Shown one piece after another: positions 63,026 to 64,000 of a stretch of DNA of 64,000 bases. The notes beneath the pieces were generated by a model that had not been told where the DNA came from, ran no database searches, and saw only the letters and a list, made by a program, of their open reading frames with translations. Source of the stretch: Rhodothermus marinus (GTDB taxonomy: Bacteria > Bacteroidota > Rhodothermia > Rhodothermales > Rhodothermaceae); the NCBI RefSeq assembly GCF_009936275.1, contig NZ_AP019797.1, forward strand, positions 2,959,890-3,023,889. Direction: 5' to 3'. The position numbers and the translations under genes are program-made. Within the stretch, counting starts at the first letter, position 1, and the number at the start of each line of letters is the position of its first letter.

Positions 63026-64000
63026 CAGGAGATAAGTTTATGTGACCGTTCGCGAAGCGCCTGTTTGTCGCATTTGCCGGTGGGCCCAAGCGGCAGCGCC
63101 TCCAGAAAAAACACATGGCGGGGCACCTTGTAGCCGGCCAGCTGCGAGCGGCAGTAGCGTTGCACCGCCTCGGCCGTAAGCGTTCGCCCGGGCTTCGGCA
63201 CGACAAAGGCCGCGCCGGTCTCGCCCCATTTCGGATCGGGCACCCCTACCACGGCCGCGTCGGCCACGTCCGGGTGCGCCCGGAGTACGACCTCGATTTC
63301 GGCAGGATAGACGTTTTCGCCACCGCTGATGTACATGTCTTTTTTCCGACCCACCACATAGAAATAGCCTTCCGCGTCTCGCCGCACCAGATCTCCCGTA
63401 TGGAACCAGCCCTCCGCATCGATGGCCTCCGCCGTCGCTTCGGGCCGTTGCCAGTAGCCGGGCGTCACCACCGGTCCCCGCATCAGCAGCTCACCCACCT
63501 CATCGACCCCCACCTCCCGTCCCGTCTCATCGACGATCTGCGCCTCGACGTAAAAATTGGGAAAGCCAATCGAGCCGATCTTGCGAAGGGCATCGTCTTC
63601 GGGAAGCGAGAAGCAGTTGACCCCCACCTCCGTCATGCCAAATCCCTGACGGATAGGAACGCCTTTCTGGTGCCACCGCCGAATAAGGGGCTCCGGCATA
63701 GCCTCACCGCCCACGATGGCGTAGCGAATCGTCCGGAACGATGTCTGTTCAAAGCGCGGATGATCGGCCAGCATCCGGAGCATGGTAGGCACGCCCCAGA
63801 GAATGGTCACGCCCGCCTCGTCACATAGACGAAGAATCTGTTCCGGATCGAAGCGGTCGAGCAGATACGTATGGCCGCCCTTGAACAGAAACGGCGTCAG
63901 GAGCACGTTCCAGCCGCCCGTGTGGTAGAAGGGCGCCGCGTTGAACGAAACATCCCGGCTGGTCAGGTCCAGCCGGTGGATTGTGTTGAACGCATTCCAG
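63025..64000 (-). CDS. Acyl-CoA synthetase / AMP-forming ligase, C-terminal part
   Basis: About 325 codons are visible; the N-terminus lies beyond the right edge. Adenylate-forming enzymes activate a carboxylic acid as acyl-AMP and then, usually, the CoA thioester. Visible motifs: FYHTGGWNVLLTPF, QGFGMTEVG (A5 motif), GELLMRGPVVTPGYWQRP, GWFHTGDLVRRDAEGYFYVVGRKKDMYISGGENVYPAEIE (A7-A8 hinge) and catalytic Lys near the end in PTGKCDKQAL (A10; here PLGPTGK). The form is close to long-chain or O-succinylbenzoate-type fatty-acid ligases; the acid is not determined. It is cotranscribed with the hydrolase (1-base overlap). Confidence 0.9.
   Translation of the reverse strand, partial: WNAFNTIHRLDLTSRDVSFNAAPFYHTGGWNVLLTPFLFKGGHTYLLDRFDPEQILRLCDEAGVTILWGVPTMLRMLADHPRFEQTSFRTIRYAIVGGEAMPEPLIRRWHQKGVPIRQGFGMTEVGVNCFSLPEDDALRKIGSIGFPNFYVEAQIVDETGREVGVDEVGELLMRGPVVTPGYWQRPEATAEAIDAEGWFHTGDLVRRDAEGYFYVVGRKKDMYISGGENVYPAEIEVVLRAHPDVADAAVVGVPDPKWGETGAAFVVPKPGRTLTAEAVQRYCRSQLAGYKVPRHVFFLEALPLGPTGKCDKQALRERSHKLIS

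Overview
The window is a GC-rich, densely coded stretch of a thermophilic Rhodothermota (former Bacteroidetes) chromosome, almost certainly Rhodothermus marinus or a close relative. The clearest evidence is the cellobiose 2-epimerase at 50389-51627, which has the length (412 aa) and catalytic residues (R66, H200, H259, H390) known for the R. marinus enzyme and sits next to a GH130 mannosylglucose phosphorylase. TonB receptors with carboxypeptidase-like N-terminal domains, a C-terminal secretion-tail protein, a DUF4290-like protein and the prs-rplY-pth operon fit the same phylum.

Layout. 1-10.6 kb is housekeeping: the start of a TonB receptor (-), yebC-ruvC, two small proteins, a NatA/NatB-type ABC exporter, a large envelope protein that joins a metalloprotease-like domain, a beta-propeller and an outer-membrane barrel, then tig and clpP. 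10.6-14.8 kb (-) is a two-component cluster: PAS kinase, single-domain regulator, and hybrid REC-PAS-kinase-REC. 14.9-22.1 kb (-) holds an E2 acyltransferase with two near-identical lipoyl domains, a DUF4230 protein, a K+-type membrane pyrophosphatase, pth, rplY, prs and tRNA-Gln. 22.2-30.3 kb holds a DmpA-type peptidase divergent from an Asp/Glu racemase and HAD phosphatase, a bisphosphate nucleotidase, a decayed gene, an RHH/PIN toxin-antitoxin pair with a palindromic operator, and a secreted VPS10/BNR-repeat protein. 30.4-32.5 kb (-) is ccmBCDE, with a Cys-type CcmE. Then come an ADP-ribosylglycohydrolase, an ECF sigma factor, a diheme cytochrome c and typA.

37.5-38.6 kb is an insertion sequence with clear inverted repeats and target duplication; it has split a DUF4160 gene whose overlapping partner is a DUF2442 gene. 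39.1-43.2 kb has palindromic repeats, an attenuator-like leader and metH. 43.2-50.1 kb has an orphan Phd-type antitoxin and a second signalling cluster (GAF/PAS kinase, REC-HDOD, REC, NarL regulator, and a NarL-partner kinase broken by a frameshift). 50.4-60.6 kb (-) is a beta-mannan uptake and phosphorolysis locus (TonB receptor, secreted beta-helix-like protein, Na+/solute symporter, GH130 phosphorylase, 2-epimerase) with a divergent ROK regulator. The window ends with a secreted alpha/beta hydrolase and a partial acyl-CoA synthetase.

No CRISPR array, prophage or rRNA operon was seen. The most interesting items are the insertion-sequence-split DUF4160/DUF2442 pair, the protease-propeller-barrel protein, the mannan locus with its uncharacterised secreted protein, the Cys-type CcmE, and the metH leader.
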